A stretch of 17,280 nt of DNA from Candidatus Methanomethylophilaceae archaeon (GCA_007116915.1 SKHQ01000043.1:1-17280); one strand, 5' to 3'. Shown: positions 8,295-14,645, numbered from the stretch's first letter. Notes: generated by a model from the letters alone, not told the origin. A program made the numbers and translations.

Positions 8295-8968
8295 AGTGCC
8301 TCCATTGAATCCTGCAGGGCGATGTTCTTCGGTCTGGCTCCCCGTTCCAACGCCTTACGCAGATAGGGAGGTGGTGACGACCATTGCATGACCGCATCCG
8401 GAGTATTCCCATGATACCTCAGCTCCCCGTCCGCGATGTGTGAGATGCTGTCCACCCGCGGAAGCACCGACCGCTCGTGGGAGAACACCATGGTGATCTT
8501 GTCCTGTCGGGACTCTATGGCCTTACAGACCCGAGACTTGACCATACAGTCCAGAGAGGAGAATGGCTCGTCGAGGAGGAGGATGTCCGGATCAAGGGCG
8601 AAGACACAGGCCAGGTTCAATCTCTTCAACTGACCGCGACTGAGTTTGAAAGGATCTATCGCACCTCTGCCCTCCATACCGGCACGCGGAAGTACATCAC
8701 GGGGATCGAGCCCCCATGATCTGACCTCATCGTCCAGTGACGACGAGGTTATGTGGTACTCAGGGAACTGCATGGAGAGTATAGTCCTCTGTACGCCTTT
8801 TGTGGAGTAGCTCCCCTGGCATTGTAACAGGGATGCCATGACCAGGGCCATCGTGCTCTTTCCGCTACCGATGATACCGCTTACCAGATGTACCCCTTCG
8901 CTGTAGGATGCTGCGCATCTCAGTTTGAAATCCTCACGTTCCGCTATGAAGTCCAGATCGGCCCTCAT
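8276..8968 (-). CDS. ecfA: ECF transporter ATPase with full catalytic set
   Basis: A 230-residue ABC ATPase of the ECF type, one of two energising BioY import. Walker A GIIGSGKS is at 31-38, the Q-loop MQFPEY has Gln67, the signature is LSRGQ (109-113, a variant of LSGGQ), Walker B is DILLLDE (128-134) and the H-loop is FSHE with His164. The ATG at 8966-8968 is preferred over an upstream in-frame GTG (8983) because GGAGG lies eight bases before it and it makes an ATGA overlap with the preceding ATPase gene. Its own nucleotide site looks catalytically complete, unlike its partner, so the two are probably an asymmetric heterodimer. Confidence 0.87.
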   Translation of the reverse strand: MRADLDFIAEREDFKLRCAASYSEGVHLVSGIIGSGKSTMALVMASLLQCQGSYSTKGVQRTILSMQFPEYHITSSSLDDEVRSWGLDPRDVLPRAGMEGRGAIDPFKLSRGQLKRLNLACVFALDPDILLLDEPFSSLDCMVKSRVCKAIESRQDKITMVFSHERSVLPRVDSISHIADGELRYHGNTPDAVMQWSSPPPYLRKALERGARPKNIALQDSMEALCAIRD

Positions 8969-9633
8969 TGTGACAACCTCCACAGGCTGGGATAAAAACA
9001 GCCATCCTGCAGCTGTCCGAAGACCTCTGCGGGCGGTCCCGAGAACTCCACCTTGCCATCCCGCAAGAAAATCACGTGGTCAGCAGTGGCGGCGCGGTCC
9101 ATGTCCTGGGTACAGAACAACGTCGGTATCCCCGATCGTTGCACGGCGTCAGCGATCATCTTCACAGTGGCCTCGTCCAGATGACTGTCCACCTCGTCCA
9201 ATATCAGTATGTCTGGGGAGTTCACGATGGCGGCGGCGAAGGCTACCAATGCCTTCTCGCCACCGGAGAGGCTCCTCGTGTAACGTTTAAGGAGGTCGGG
9301 CCTCCCCAGCATGGCCATTGCCTCCAGTACGATGCGGTCCGCCTCCGTCTGCTCGACCTTGGTGAACCTCAGCGAAGATGCCACCTCGTCACAGACGCGC
9401 GAGAACAGCATTGTCCTATCGGGAAACTCCCCTACCCATCCCACCTTTACCTCGTGAGGAGACTTGCCCAGGACGGTCGCGCTACCTTCACGTATCCTAT
9501 CCATTCCGGCCAAGACTTCCAGTAAGGTGGTCTTACCGGCCCCGTTGGGACCGATGAGCGCGACCCGATTTCCTTCGACATCGAGTCTTTCTATGTCTAT
9601 CAAATGATGTCTCATCCCACGGACACGTATCAT
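8965..9633 (-). CDS. ecfA: ECF transporter ATPase with altered Q- and H-loops
   Basis: A 222-residue ABC ATPase, second energising subunit of the BioY transporter. Walker A GPNGAGKT is at 28-35, the signature LSGGE at 122-126 and Walker B ILILDE at 142-147. Two usual catalytic residues differ. The Q-loop reads VGEFPD with Glu69 where Gln is expected, and the H-loop reads FCTQD with Gln176 where His is expected. Its signature would complete the other subunit's site, while its own Walker motifs would pair with that subunit's LSRGQ variant. ATGA overlaps join it to bioY upstream and the other ATPase downstream, so all three are translationally coupled. Import of biotin is inferred from bioY. Confidence 0.87.
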   Translation of the reverse strand: MIRVRGMRHHLIDIERLDVEGNRVALIGPNGAGKTTLLEVLAGMDRIREGSATVLGKSPHEVKVGWVGEFPDRTMLFSRVCDEVASSLRFTKVEQTEADRIVLEAMAMLGRPDLLKRYTRSLSGGEKALVAFAAAIVNSPDILILDEVDSHLDEATVKMIADAVQRSGIPTLFCTQDMDRAATADHVIFLRDGKVEFSGPPAEVFGQLQDGCFYPSLWRLSQ

Positions 9634-10136
9634 TCTAACCTCTCACCTATCACGTAGGCAGCGTACAGCTTGACAGCATCACCCAGTATGAAAGGCACCA
9701 TGCCGAGTATTGTGGCCTCCAGGATGGGTATCGATGCGGAATAGGACAACCAGGACACCCCGAAGAGATAAATCATTAGGCTGGCGAGTGCCAGCCCGGT
9801 GACACGAACGAACTTCGATGCCCTCTCGTATGCCAGACCCGCTATCAGGGCGGCGGGTAAGAAACCTAGGAGATAGCCTCCCGTCGGCCCGAGCAGTATG
9901 CCTATACCGGCAGTACCGTTGTGGAACACGGGGAGGTTCAATGCACCCATTATCAGATAGAGCGTCACCGGTATCACCGCATGACGGCGCATTACCACAC
10001 CGGCCAAAAGAACGAACAAGGTCTGGAGGGTCAGTGGCACCGGTATGAAGGGGATTGATATCCAGCTTCCTGCGGCTATCAGGGCGATGAATGTGGCACT
10101 GTAGGAGAGCAATGACGCGCGGTTATCTATCCTCAT
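9630..10136 (-). CDS. bioY: BioY, biotin-binding S component of an ECF transporter
   Basis: A 168-residue membrane protein with about six hydrophobic helices that captures biotin. The family signatures are plain: ISIPFIPVPLTLQT (26-39), GPTGGYLLGF (83-92), and a last helix with FILGDAVK (149-156) carrying the conserved Asp153 and Lys156. Length is typical of BioY. GGTGA sits four bases before the ATG. The gene begins a four-gene unit bioY-ATPase-ATPase-ecfT in which every junction overlaps. No biotin synthesis genes are in view, so the organism may rely on imported biotin, but absence from one window is weak evidence. BirA, encoded just upstream, has a DNA-binding domain and is the natural candidate regulator. 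Confidence 0.94.
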   Translation of the reverse strand: MRIDNRASLLSYSATFIALIAAGSWISIPFIPVPLTLQTLFVLLAGVVMRRHAVIPVTLYLIMGALNLPVFHNGTAGIGILLGPTGGYLLGFLPAALIAGLAYERASKFVRVTGLALASLMIYLFGVSWLSYSASIPILEATILGMVPFILGDAVKLYAAYVIGERLE

Positions 10137-10172
10137 CAGGTCACCTTTCTAAGTCTGGCTAACTGACTACCT

Positions 10173-10184
10173 AGTATAGAAAAA
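10173..10184 (-). promoter_or_regulatory. Possible TATA box for bioY operon
   Basis: The minus strand reads TTTCTATACTAG in the 70-bp gap between birA and bioY. Counting about 25 bases gives a start near 10150, just ahead of the AGGTGA ribosome site at 10145-10140. The match is modest, and bioY could equally be read from the birA promoter. Confidence 0.3.
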
Positions 10185-10206
10185 GAATGGAGAAGAGGTT
10201 GGGGTT

Positions 10207-11187
10207 TCAGAGTTGGAAGAGATCGCCAGCGATAACCTTCTCGACCTTGCCGTTGTCCTTCCTTATGATGAGGGCACCGTGTTGGTCGATATCAATGGCC
10301 TCCCCCTTGAACGACTTGGTCATCGTCTTAACATGGACGCGGCGGTTGAGTGTCAGTGACAGGCTCTTCCACTCCCTGACGATGGTGTCGTACTCCCCGC
10401 TCTCCAGTTGGAGCAGGCGCAGTTCGAACTCCTTCAGGACACGGGCAAGGAACTTGGTGCGGTCTACAGGCTCTCCGATCTCCTCATGGAGGGAGGTCGC
10501 TATCTTACGCAGTTCATCGGGAAGTTCGCTGAGGTCCACATTGGCGTTGATACCCATCCCCAATAGCACATGGTTGACGACGTCCCCTTCAGTATCGACC
10601 TCTTGCAACAGCCCCGCAACCTTCTTGCTGCCAATGAAAATATCGTTGGGCCACTTGATCAATGCGAGCAGGTCGTACTCGCGCCTTATAGCCCTGGCGA
10701 TTGCCAGTGATCCGGCCATGGTGACCATGAACAGACGGTCTATCGGTATATGGGTCTTCAAAACAACAGTGGCCCATATGCCGCCGGGGGGCGAGGCCCA
10801 TGAACGCCCCATCCTGCCCACGCCTCCGGTCTGTTGCTCCGAAACGACGACAGTCCCGTGCAGTTCCTCGGCATCCTTTTCCTGGGCTAGGCGCTTGGCG
10901 GCCGCTAGTGTCGACGGAATGGAATCGGAATAACGAAGGTCCTTACCCACGAAACGGGTGCGGAGCTTCTTGTTCAACTCATAGGGCAGTATGCGGTCAC
11001 TACGGCTGACCAGAGAATGCATCTCATCCCCGGTGGAGGAGATGTCATACCCCAGGCTCACCAGCTCTCGGATGAGTGGTACCAGCTCAGCGGCGTCCAT
11101 GGAGAGCCTCTCTGCCATCTCCGAGGTGGAGATGGCCTTTCCAGCGTCCTCGAGTATTTCCAACACCTCAAATGCCATTTCTCTCAT
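10207..11187 (-). CDS. birA: Bifunctional biotin-protein ligase / biotin-responsive repressor BirA
   Basis: A 326-residue enzyme that makes biotinyl-AMP and transfers biotin to the acceptor lysine, here presumably Lys544 of PycB. Residues 1-65 form an HTH_11-type winged helix (ISTSEMAERLSM, then an LGYDI wing), so it is the two-domain kind able to repress genes when charged with biotinyl-AMP. The catalytic domain shows GGVGRMGRSW (121-130) and KWPNDIFIGSKKVAGLLQE (178-196), with the SH3-like C-terminal domain at about 275-326. The ATG at 11187 has AAGGT six bases upstream; a second ATG three codons on is possible. It is first in a row of biotin genes, 70 bp before bioY. The 9-bp inverted repeat upstream is a candidate operator. 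Confidence 0.94.
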   Translation of the reverse strand: MREMAFEVLEILEDAGKAISTSEMAERLSMDAAELVPLIRELVSLGYDISSTGDEMHSLVSRSDRILPYELNKKLRTRFVGKDLRYSDSIPSTLAAAKRLAQEKDAEELHGTVVVSEQQTGGVGRMGRSWASPPGGIWATVVLKTHIPIDRLFMVTMAGSLAIARAIRREYDLLALIKWPNDIFIGSKKVAGLLQEVDTEGDVVNHVLLGMGINANVDLSELPDELRKIATSLHEEIGEPVDRTKFLARVLKEFELRLLQLESGEYDTIVREWKSLSLTLNRRVHVKTMTKSFKGEAIDIDQHGALIIRKDNGKVEKVIAGDLFQL

Positions 11188-11613
11188 TTCAATACCTTCT
11201 TTGACCCTACGGCACGGGGGTTTCCCGCCCTTCCCGGGGTAGATGGTTGTTGAGACCCATTCAGGATATCAACCTTGTGCTTCTAGCCCGAGTAAGACAC
11301 TGTTGATATCATTGTCATAATCATTTATTTGTTTATTGTAACAATTGAAAAATATGTGAGCGCTGAATCCTAGAACTCGTTATTATCCAACTACTGCGTA
11401 TCTGGATAAAACCGAATATGCGTATTCGAGGATGCCAATTGAGTATGGAGAAAACGGGCTCAGTCGTTTCAAATTCCGAATGGTGATTGGGTTCTGGTTT
11501 TTTGACCCATCCGTATGAAAAAGCACTTACTGCATAATGATCTTTGAACTCAATTTTGATTGTATAAACAAAAATATGATTGAGAAAAAACCGCTTGACG
11601 GCGAAACAGGTAG
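11188..11613. other. 426-bp noncoding AT-rich gap with inverted repeats
   Basis: No convincing gene lies here. The part nearest birA holds a 9-bp perfect inverted repeat (GATATCAAC 11265-11273, GTTGATATC 11302-11310) and an AT-rich AAATAAAT stretch near 11325 that could be the birA TATA region. ATTGT-A-ACAAT (11335-11345) is a further small palindrome. Bases 11383-11509 contain four successive short hairpins, and a T6 run lies at 11498-11503. A minus-strand frame of 118 codons across 11333-11689 lacks any family resemblance and overlaps the SDR end, so it is not called. No tRNA fold was recognised. Confidence 0.6.
11265..11310. repeat. Perfect 9-bp inverted repeat upstream of birA
   Basis: GATATCAAC (11265-11273) and GTTGATATC (11302-11310) are exact reverse complements separated by 28 bases. 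They lie about 80-120 bases before the birA ATG and just downstream of an AT-rich TATA-like stretch. They could be an operator for a dimeric regulator such as BirA itself, or a leader hairpin. No second copy is seen before bioY or pycB. Confidence 0.5.
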
Positions 11614-12537
11614 TCAATGGTTTGTTTTTGATTGTTGGCTCAACACAATATCGGGATCTAGGCCTGTCATCGTCTTGGACAGATCCCACACCCTGGTAGC
11701 CAATCGGGCATCGGCGCCTCTTCCCAAAGGCTCCACCTTAACAGGTTTTCCCCTGAATCCCCTCCAACCTTCCGGACCATAGAAATCTCCACCTTTGACG
11801 TCATTTCCGGTGCAGGCGATGATGCATGGGGCAGCGCCGTCCCCTATGCTGTGCATGAACGGCCGGAGGAGAAGCCCCAGGGACCTCCCGTTACGATATA
11901 GTGGAGTGTTCACCAATCCCGGATGGCAGGCCACACTTATCGGATCATTGAGATGGTGATTATCAAGCCTCCTCTGCAACTCCGATGAGAACAGAAGTGT
12001 TGCTAGCTTGCTCTGTTTGTAGGCCTGCCACGGACGATAACGCCTTTCAGAATCGATGTCGGTGAAATCAATATCGGCGCTGTCGTGGACGATGCTGGAT
12101 TGTGTGACCACGCGTGAACCTTCCGTATTAATAAGGGCCTTCAGCAAAAGAACGGTCAAGGAGAAATGACCCAGGTGGTTAATCCCCCAGTGAGGCTCAT
12201 GACCCTGCGAAGTACGGAGAAACGGAGGATTCATCACACCGGCGTTGTTCACCAATATGTCCAATCTGTCGTTTGAAGAGAGGAAGACGTCGGTGAATCC
12301 CTTGATAGACCGTTTGTCCCCCAGATCCAGATATTCCGCTTTTGTCCCTGTTCCAAAAATGGATTCGAGATTTTCAGCTTCAATGCGGCATCTATCGATG
12401 TCAATGTCTGCCAGAATGACCCTCATGCCTGTCTCGCACAAAGTCTCTGCTATACGAAGACCTAAACCGGATGCTGCACCCGTGACTATAGCGGTCTTTA
12501 CATCACCATGACTGCGCGGACCTCCGACGTTGGACAC
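11614..12537 (-). CDS. Classical SDR oxidoreductase (retinol-dehydrogenase/WWOX-like)
   Basis: A 307-residue NAD(P)-dependent dehydrogenase. The cofactor motif TGAASGLG is at 19-26, NNAG at 97-100, Asn120 in GINHLGHF, Ser147/Ser148 in VTQSS, and the catalytic YKQSK gives Tyr173 and Lys177. HPGLVNTPL (205-213) and a long C-terminal part resemble the retinol-dehydrogenase, WW-domain-oxidoreductase and protochlorophyllide-reductase-like group, which is more familiar from bacteria and eukaryotes than from methanogens. The substrate is unknown. The only in-frame start before the Rossmann motif is GTG at 12537, and no clear ribosome site precedes it, so the N-terminus is tentative. The gene stands alone between AT-rich gaps, divergent from the acidic/basic protein gene. 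Recent acquisition is possible but unproven. Confidence 0.82.
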   Translation of the reverse strand: MSNVGGPRSHGDVKTAIVTGAASGLGLRIAETLCETGMRVILADIDIDRCRIEAENLESIFGTGTKAEYLDLGDKRSIKGFTDVFLSSNDRLDILVNNAGVMNPPFLRTSQGHEPHWGINHLGHFSLTVLLLKALINTEGSRVVTQSSIVHDSADIDFTDIDSERRYRPWQAYKQSKLATLLFSSELQRRLDNHHLNDPISVACHPGLVNTPLYRNGRSLGLLLRPFMHSIGDGAAPCIIACTGNDVKGGDFYGPEGWRGFRGKPVKVEPLGRGADARLATRVWDLSKTMTGLDPDIVLSQQSKTNH

Positions 12538-12630
12538 CTTCGCGTAATTGGATTGACCGTAGATAACCTAACCGCAAAGAAATCGAAAAACGGTGATGCC
12601 GTTCGTTGATAAACAATCAAAAATGGGTCT

Positions 12631-12640
12631 TATTTTAATA
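12631..12640 (+). promoter_or_regulatory. TATA-like promoter of the acidic/Lys-rich protein gene
   Basis: TATTTTAATA lies 35-44 bases before the ATG at 12675 in the divergent gap 12538-12674. Expected transcription start is near 12660, just ahead of the ribosome site AAGGTGA at 12663-12669. Confidence 0.45.
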
Positions 12641-12674
12641 GTTCTGGTAATCTATTATCGTTAAGGTGACGGGA

Positions 12675-13280
12675 ATGTCGTTCATAAAAAAGTTAAAGGA
12701 TTTTTTCGCAGGTTTGCTAGGCGGCAAAAAGGCAGTTCAGGAAGAGGTCGTGGAAGAGAAAGACCTCGTTGAACCTAAGATGATGGAGAGTGTGATTGAA
12801 ACAGTAGAAGACGAAGAAGAGGTTCAGGAGACATTTCCTGAGCCCGAAGCGGTTGAGGATGTGAAGGTCGCAGATAAGGTGGAAGAGCCTGTTGTTGAAA
12901 CAGTACCAGAACCGACCGTCGAGATGTCTGAGCCCGTCCCGGAAGAACCTGAGCAAAAGGAAGATGCCAAAGAGGAAAGCCCTTTGTCAGAGGCACTGGC
13001 TTTCGCGGAGTCTAAACTCGATGAAAGGAAGGGTGAGCTGAGCAAGGCCGACATTGAGATGTTCCGCTCCAAAATCGCATCTTTCGCTGACAGGGTCGGT
13101 AAGGATGAGGAAGCGGCATTGATATCGGTCAGCCAGCTGATAGGCGGGATAGTCACGGCCAAGAAGGCTGCGCCCGCGCCAAAGGCAACGAAGAAGACGC
13201 CGGCAAAGAAGAAGGCAAAGACATCTGCCAAGAGTGGAGAGGCTGCGAAGAAGAAAAAGCCTGCGAAGAAGAAGGCATGA
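12675..13280 (+). CDS. Unrecognised protein: amphipathic N-terminus, acidic middle, histone-H1-like Lys/Ala tail
   Basis: A 201-residue protein that I cannot assign to a family. Residues 1-19 (MSFIKKLKDFFAGLLGGKK) could form a positively charged amphipathic helix able to touch membrane or a partner. Residues 21-103 are low complexity, rich in Glu, Val and Pro, and strongly acidic. Residues 103-160 look folded and helical (SPLSEALAFAESKLDERKGE, then ELSKADIEMFRSKIASFADR and SVSQLIGGIV). Residues 162-201 are a Lys/Ala/Pro tail of AKKK and PAKKK repeats like histone H1 or bacterial Hc1/AlgP tails, which suggests nucleic-acid binding. The ATG at 12675 is preferred over an in-frame GTG at 12666 because AAGGTGA lies five bases before it. 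It has its own promoter and no cotranscribed neighbour. Confidence 0.75.
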   Translation: MSFIKKLKDFFAGLLGGKKAVQEEVVEEKDLVEPKMMESVIETVEDEEEVQETFPEPEAVEDVKVADKVEEPVVETVPEPTVEMSEPVPEEPEQKEDAKEESPLSEALAFAESKLDERKGELSKADIEMFRSKIASFADRVGKDEEAALISVSQLIGGIVTAKKAAPAPKATKKTPAKKKAKTSAKSGEAAKKKKPAKKKA

Positions 13281-13395
13281 AAATTGGATCAGGGGGCGGC
13301 CCCAGCATCAGCCCGATTGGGATAACCAGCGAGCTGCATGATGGCGAATAGACGGTTTTCCCTAAACAACCACACAACAATGCCGCATGGAGGGT

Positions 13396-13472
13396 GATGT
13401 CCTCTTGACATCGTCTTGTCTGGCGATGTCGAGCGTCAGTAGGAACTGCGCTCCTCATCAAAACCCTTTTTA
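13396..13472 (+). terminator. Hairpin region and T-run downstream of the acidic/Lys-rich gene
   Basis: CTTGACATCG (13404-13413) and CGATGTCGAG (13424-13433) form a 10-bp stem with one G-U pair around a 10-base loop, on the plus strand. GATGTC at 13396-13401 can pair instead with GACATC at 13407-13412. A T5 run at 13467-13471 follows. In the 255-bp convergent gap this may be the 3' UTR and terminator of the plus-strand gene, or a small RNA. Confidence 0.4.
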
Positions 13473-13535
13473 TTTCACTGATCTTCTACATCCTGAGGGT
13501 GTTGATTTCAAGGGTGGTTTCTTTTCTAATCGGAT

Positions 13536-14168
13536 CTACGCCATCTCCTCCCTCGTCCGGGTTATCACCTTGACCATCAGATCCACGGCCTCACCGATGT
13601 CGCGCTGGTGCAGGGCACCGGTCTTCACGGCAACACCGTCCGCACCCGCTTTAAGTGTCTCGGCGACGTTGAACAACTTGATCCCTCCGATGGCTACCAC
13701 CGGGATACTGATGGAATCCTTCAAAGCCCTAAGGTCGTCCAATCCTTGTAGCTCACCGAGGTCCTCGAGATAGCTGGGGAACAATGGCCCCCATATAACG
13801 TAATCAGCACCATCCGCTTCGGCCTTGGATGCGGCATCAGCATCCCTCACCGACACCCCGACGATGAATCCATCCGGGCCTTTGGACTTGGCCTCTTTGA
13901 CGCTGATATCCGATTCGTAGATATGCAGACCGGCGGCTCCCGAACCTAAAGCAGCATCGAGGTCGTCGCAGATTATCAGGCGCATGCTTGATCCCTTGAT
14001 CGCCTCAAACACCTCTTTGGCACAATTCAGTAGTTCCTCGGGACTCATCTTAGTGTCCCGCAACTGCAATACGTTCGCCCCATGTTTCGCACATTTCTGG
14101 GCAATATGAACGGGGCTTCTGCCAGTAGCAGCAATTTCGTCCGTTATAACATATAATCCGTAATTCAT
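13536..14168 (-). CDS. thiE: Thiamine-phosphate synthase-like protein (ThiE/TenI family), divergent
   Basis: A 210-residue TIM-barrel protein of the ThiE/TenI family, which joins the thiazole and pyrimidine halves of thiamine (ThiE) or isomerises the thiazole (TenI). Visible family motifs are YVITD (6-10), VLQLRDT (33-39), CDDLDAALGSGAAGLHI (67-83), VGVSV (103-107), GADYVIWGPLFPS (120-132), VVAIGGI (157-163) and GADGVAV (175-181). Several substrate-contacting places differ from ThiE: QLRDT where QLR(E/D)K is usual, DD where ND is usual, HIYESD for HxGQxD, and no Lys after GPLFPS. Activity may be altered. It starts at ATG with GGGTGA upstream and stands alone. The stop is TAG; reading through it would add about 22 residues before TAA. 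Confidence 0.75.
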   Translation of the reverse strand: MNYGLYVITDEIAATGRSPVHIAQKCAKHGANVLQLRDTKMSPEELLNCAKEVFEAIKGSSMRLIICDDLDAALGSGAAGLHIYESDISVKEAKSKGPDGFIVGVSVRDADAASKAEADGADYVIWGPLFPSYLEDLGELQGLDDLRALKDSISIPVVAIGGIKLFNVAETLKAGADGVAVKTGALHQRDIGEAVDLMVKVITRTREEMA

Positions 14169-14229
14169 TCACCTCACCCTTGTCGTGCTGATGTTGGCAT
14201 TGAGTATGTCAGCAACTCATCAACAACGA

Positions 14230-14427
14230 TTATTCATTTGTTTTATCAGCTAATAAATGTATTCTAGCAACCCCAAACGATTTGGACTCTACCAGTCTGA
14301 TAATTCCGTAAAGAAATTCGGTGTAATCAGCCATTGGTTTCCATGACCGAACATGGAAATGGACTGTTAACTTGGCCCATCCATGGATTTCAAATCGGCA
14401 AAGTCGTGTAACCAGTGGTTTAGACAT
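14230..14427 (-). CDS. Possible small ORF, 65 residues, unrecognised
   Basis: The frame begins MSKPLVTRLCRFEIHGWAKL and is rich in aromatic and basic residues, without a recognisable motif, signal peptide or membrane segment. TTTAAATT (14450-14443, minus strand) sits about 20 bases before the ATG, which would fit leaderless expression roughly but is a little close. No ribosome site precedes it. It may be chance or a remnant of a degraded gene. Confidence 0.2.
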   Translation of the reverse strand: MSKPLVTRLCRFEIHGWAKLTVHFHVRSWKPMADYTEFLYGIIRLVESKSFGVARIHLLADKTNE

Positions 14428-14480
14428 AGGTTCTCTATTTTCAATTTAAACATTCCATGAATTGAACAGTAGGTAATCAG

Positions 14481-14494
14481 GAAAAGATCTTTTC
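14481..14494. repeat. 14-bp perfect palindrome
   Basis: GAAAAGATCTTTTC is its own reverse complement. It lies in noncoding DNA about 30 bases beyond the possible TATA box of the 65-codon ORF. It could be a regulator site; no other copy was noticed in the window. Confidence 0.4.
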
Positions 14495-14499
14495 AAAAA

Positions 14500-14645
14500 G
14501 GATGTCGGTTCTTTTTAGCTTTGATTGACTAATTTTATATGAGGGAAGTTGTGACGGTCGACCGGATGATATTGTTTCCCTGACATCCTGACCGCCACTT
14601 CTCCGGTTGGTCTGCCTATCATCAGCAGACATTGGATGTCGGTTC
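14500..14645. ncRNA. Candidate structured element between 12-bp direct repeats
   Basis: GGATGTCGGTTC occurs at 14500-14511 and 14634-14645. Between the copies are nested pairs GAAGT/ACTTC (14545-14549 with 14597-14601), CGGTC/GACCG (14555-14559 with 14590-14594) and GGATG/CATCC (14564-14568 with 14584-14588), then the hairpin GTCTGC/GCAGAC (14610-14615 with 14625-14630). On the plus strand TTTTATAT (14533-14540) could be a TATA box giving a start near 14562. Whether it is transcribed, and on which strand, is unknown. Confidence 0.3.

Noticed and set aside
10137..10206. BirA operator before bioY
   Set aside because: Only weak AGTC/GACT symmetry is visible and nothing matches the inverted repeat upstream of birA.
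11333..11689. 118-codon minus-strand frame in the birA upstream gap
   Set aside because: No motif, overlaps the 3' end of the SDR gene, and covers hairpin-rich AT-rich DNA; likely chance.
12824..13231. 135-codon minus-strand frame rich in Ser/Ala/Phe
   Set aside because: Mirror image of the Glu/Lys-rich coding sequence on the plus strand; low complexity explains its openness.
14169..14260. TPP riboswitch in the thiE leader
   Set aside because: The conserved CUGAGA and CUGAU...AAUGCC segments of the THI element are not found between the start codon and the possible TATA region.
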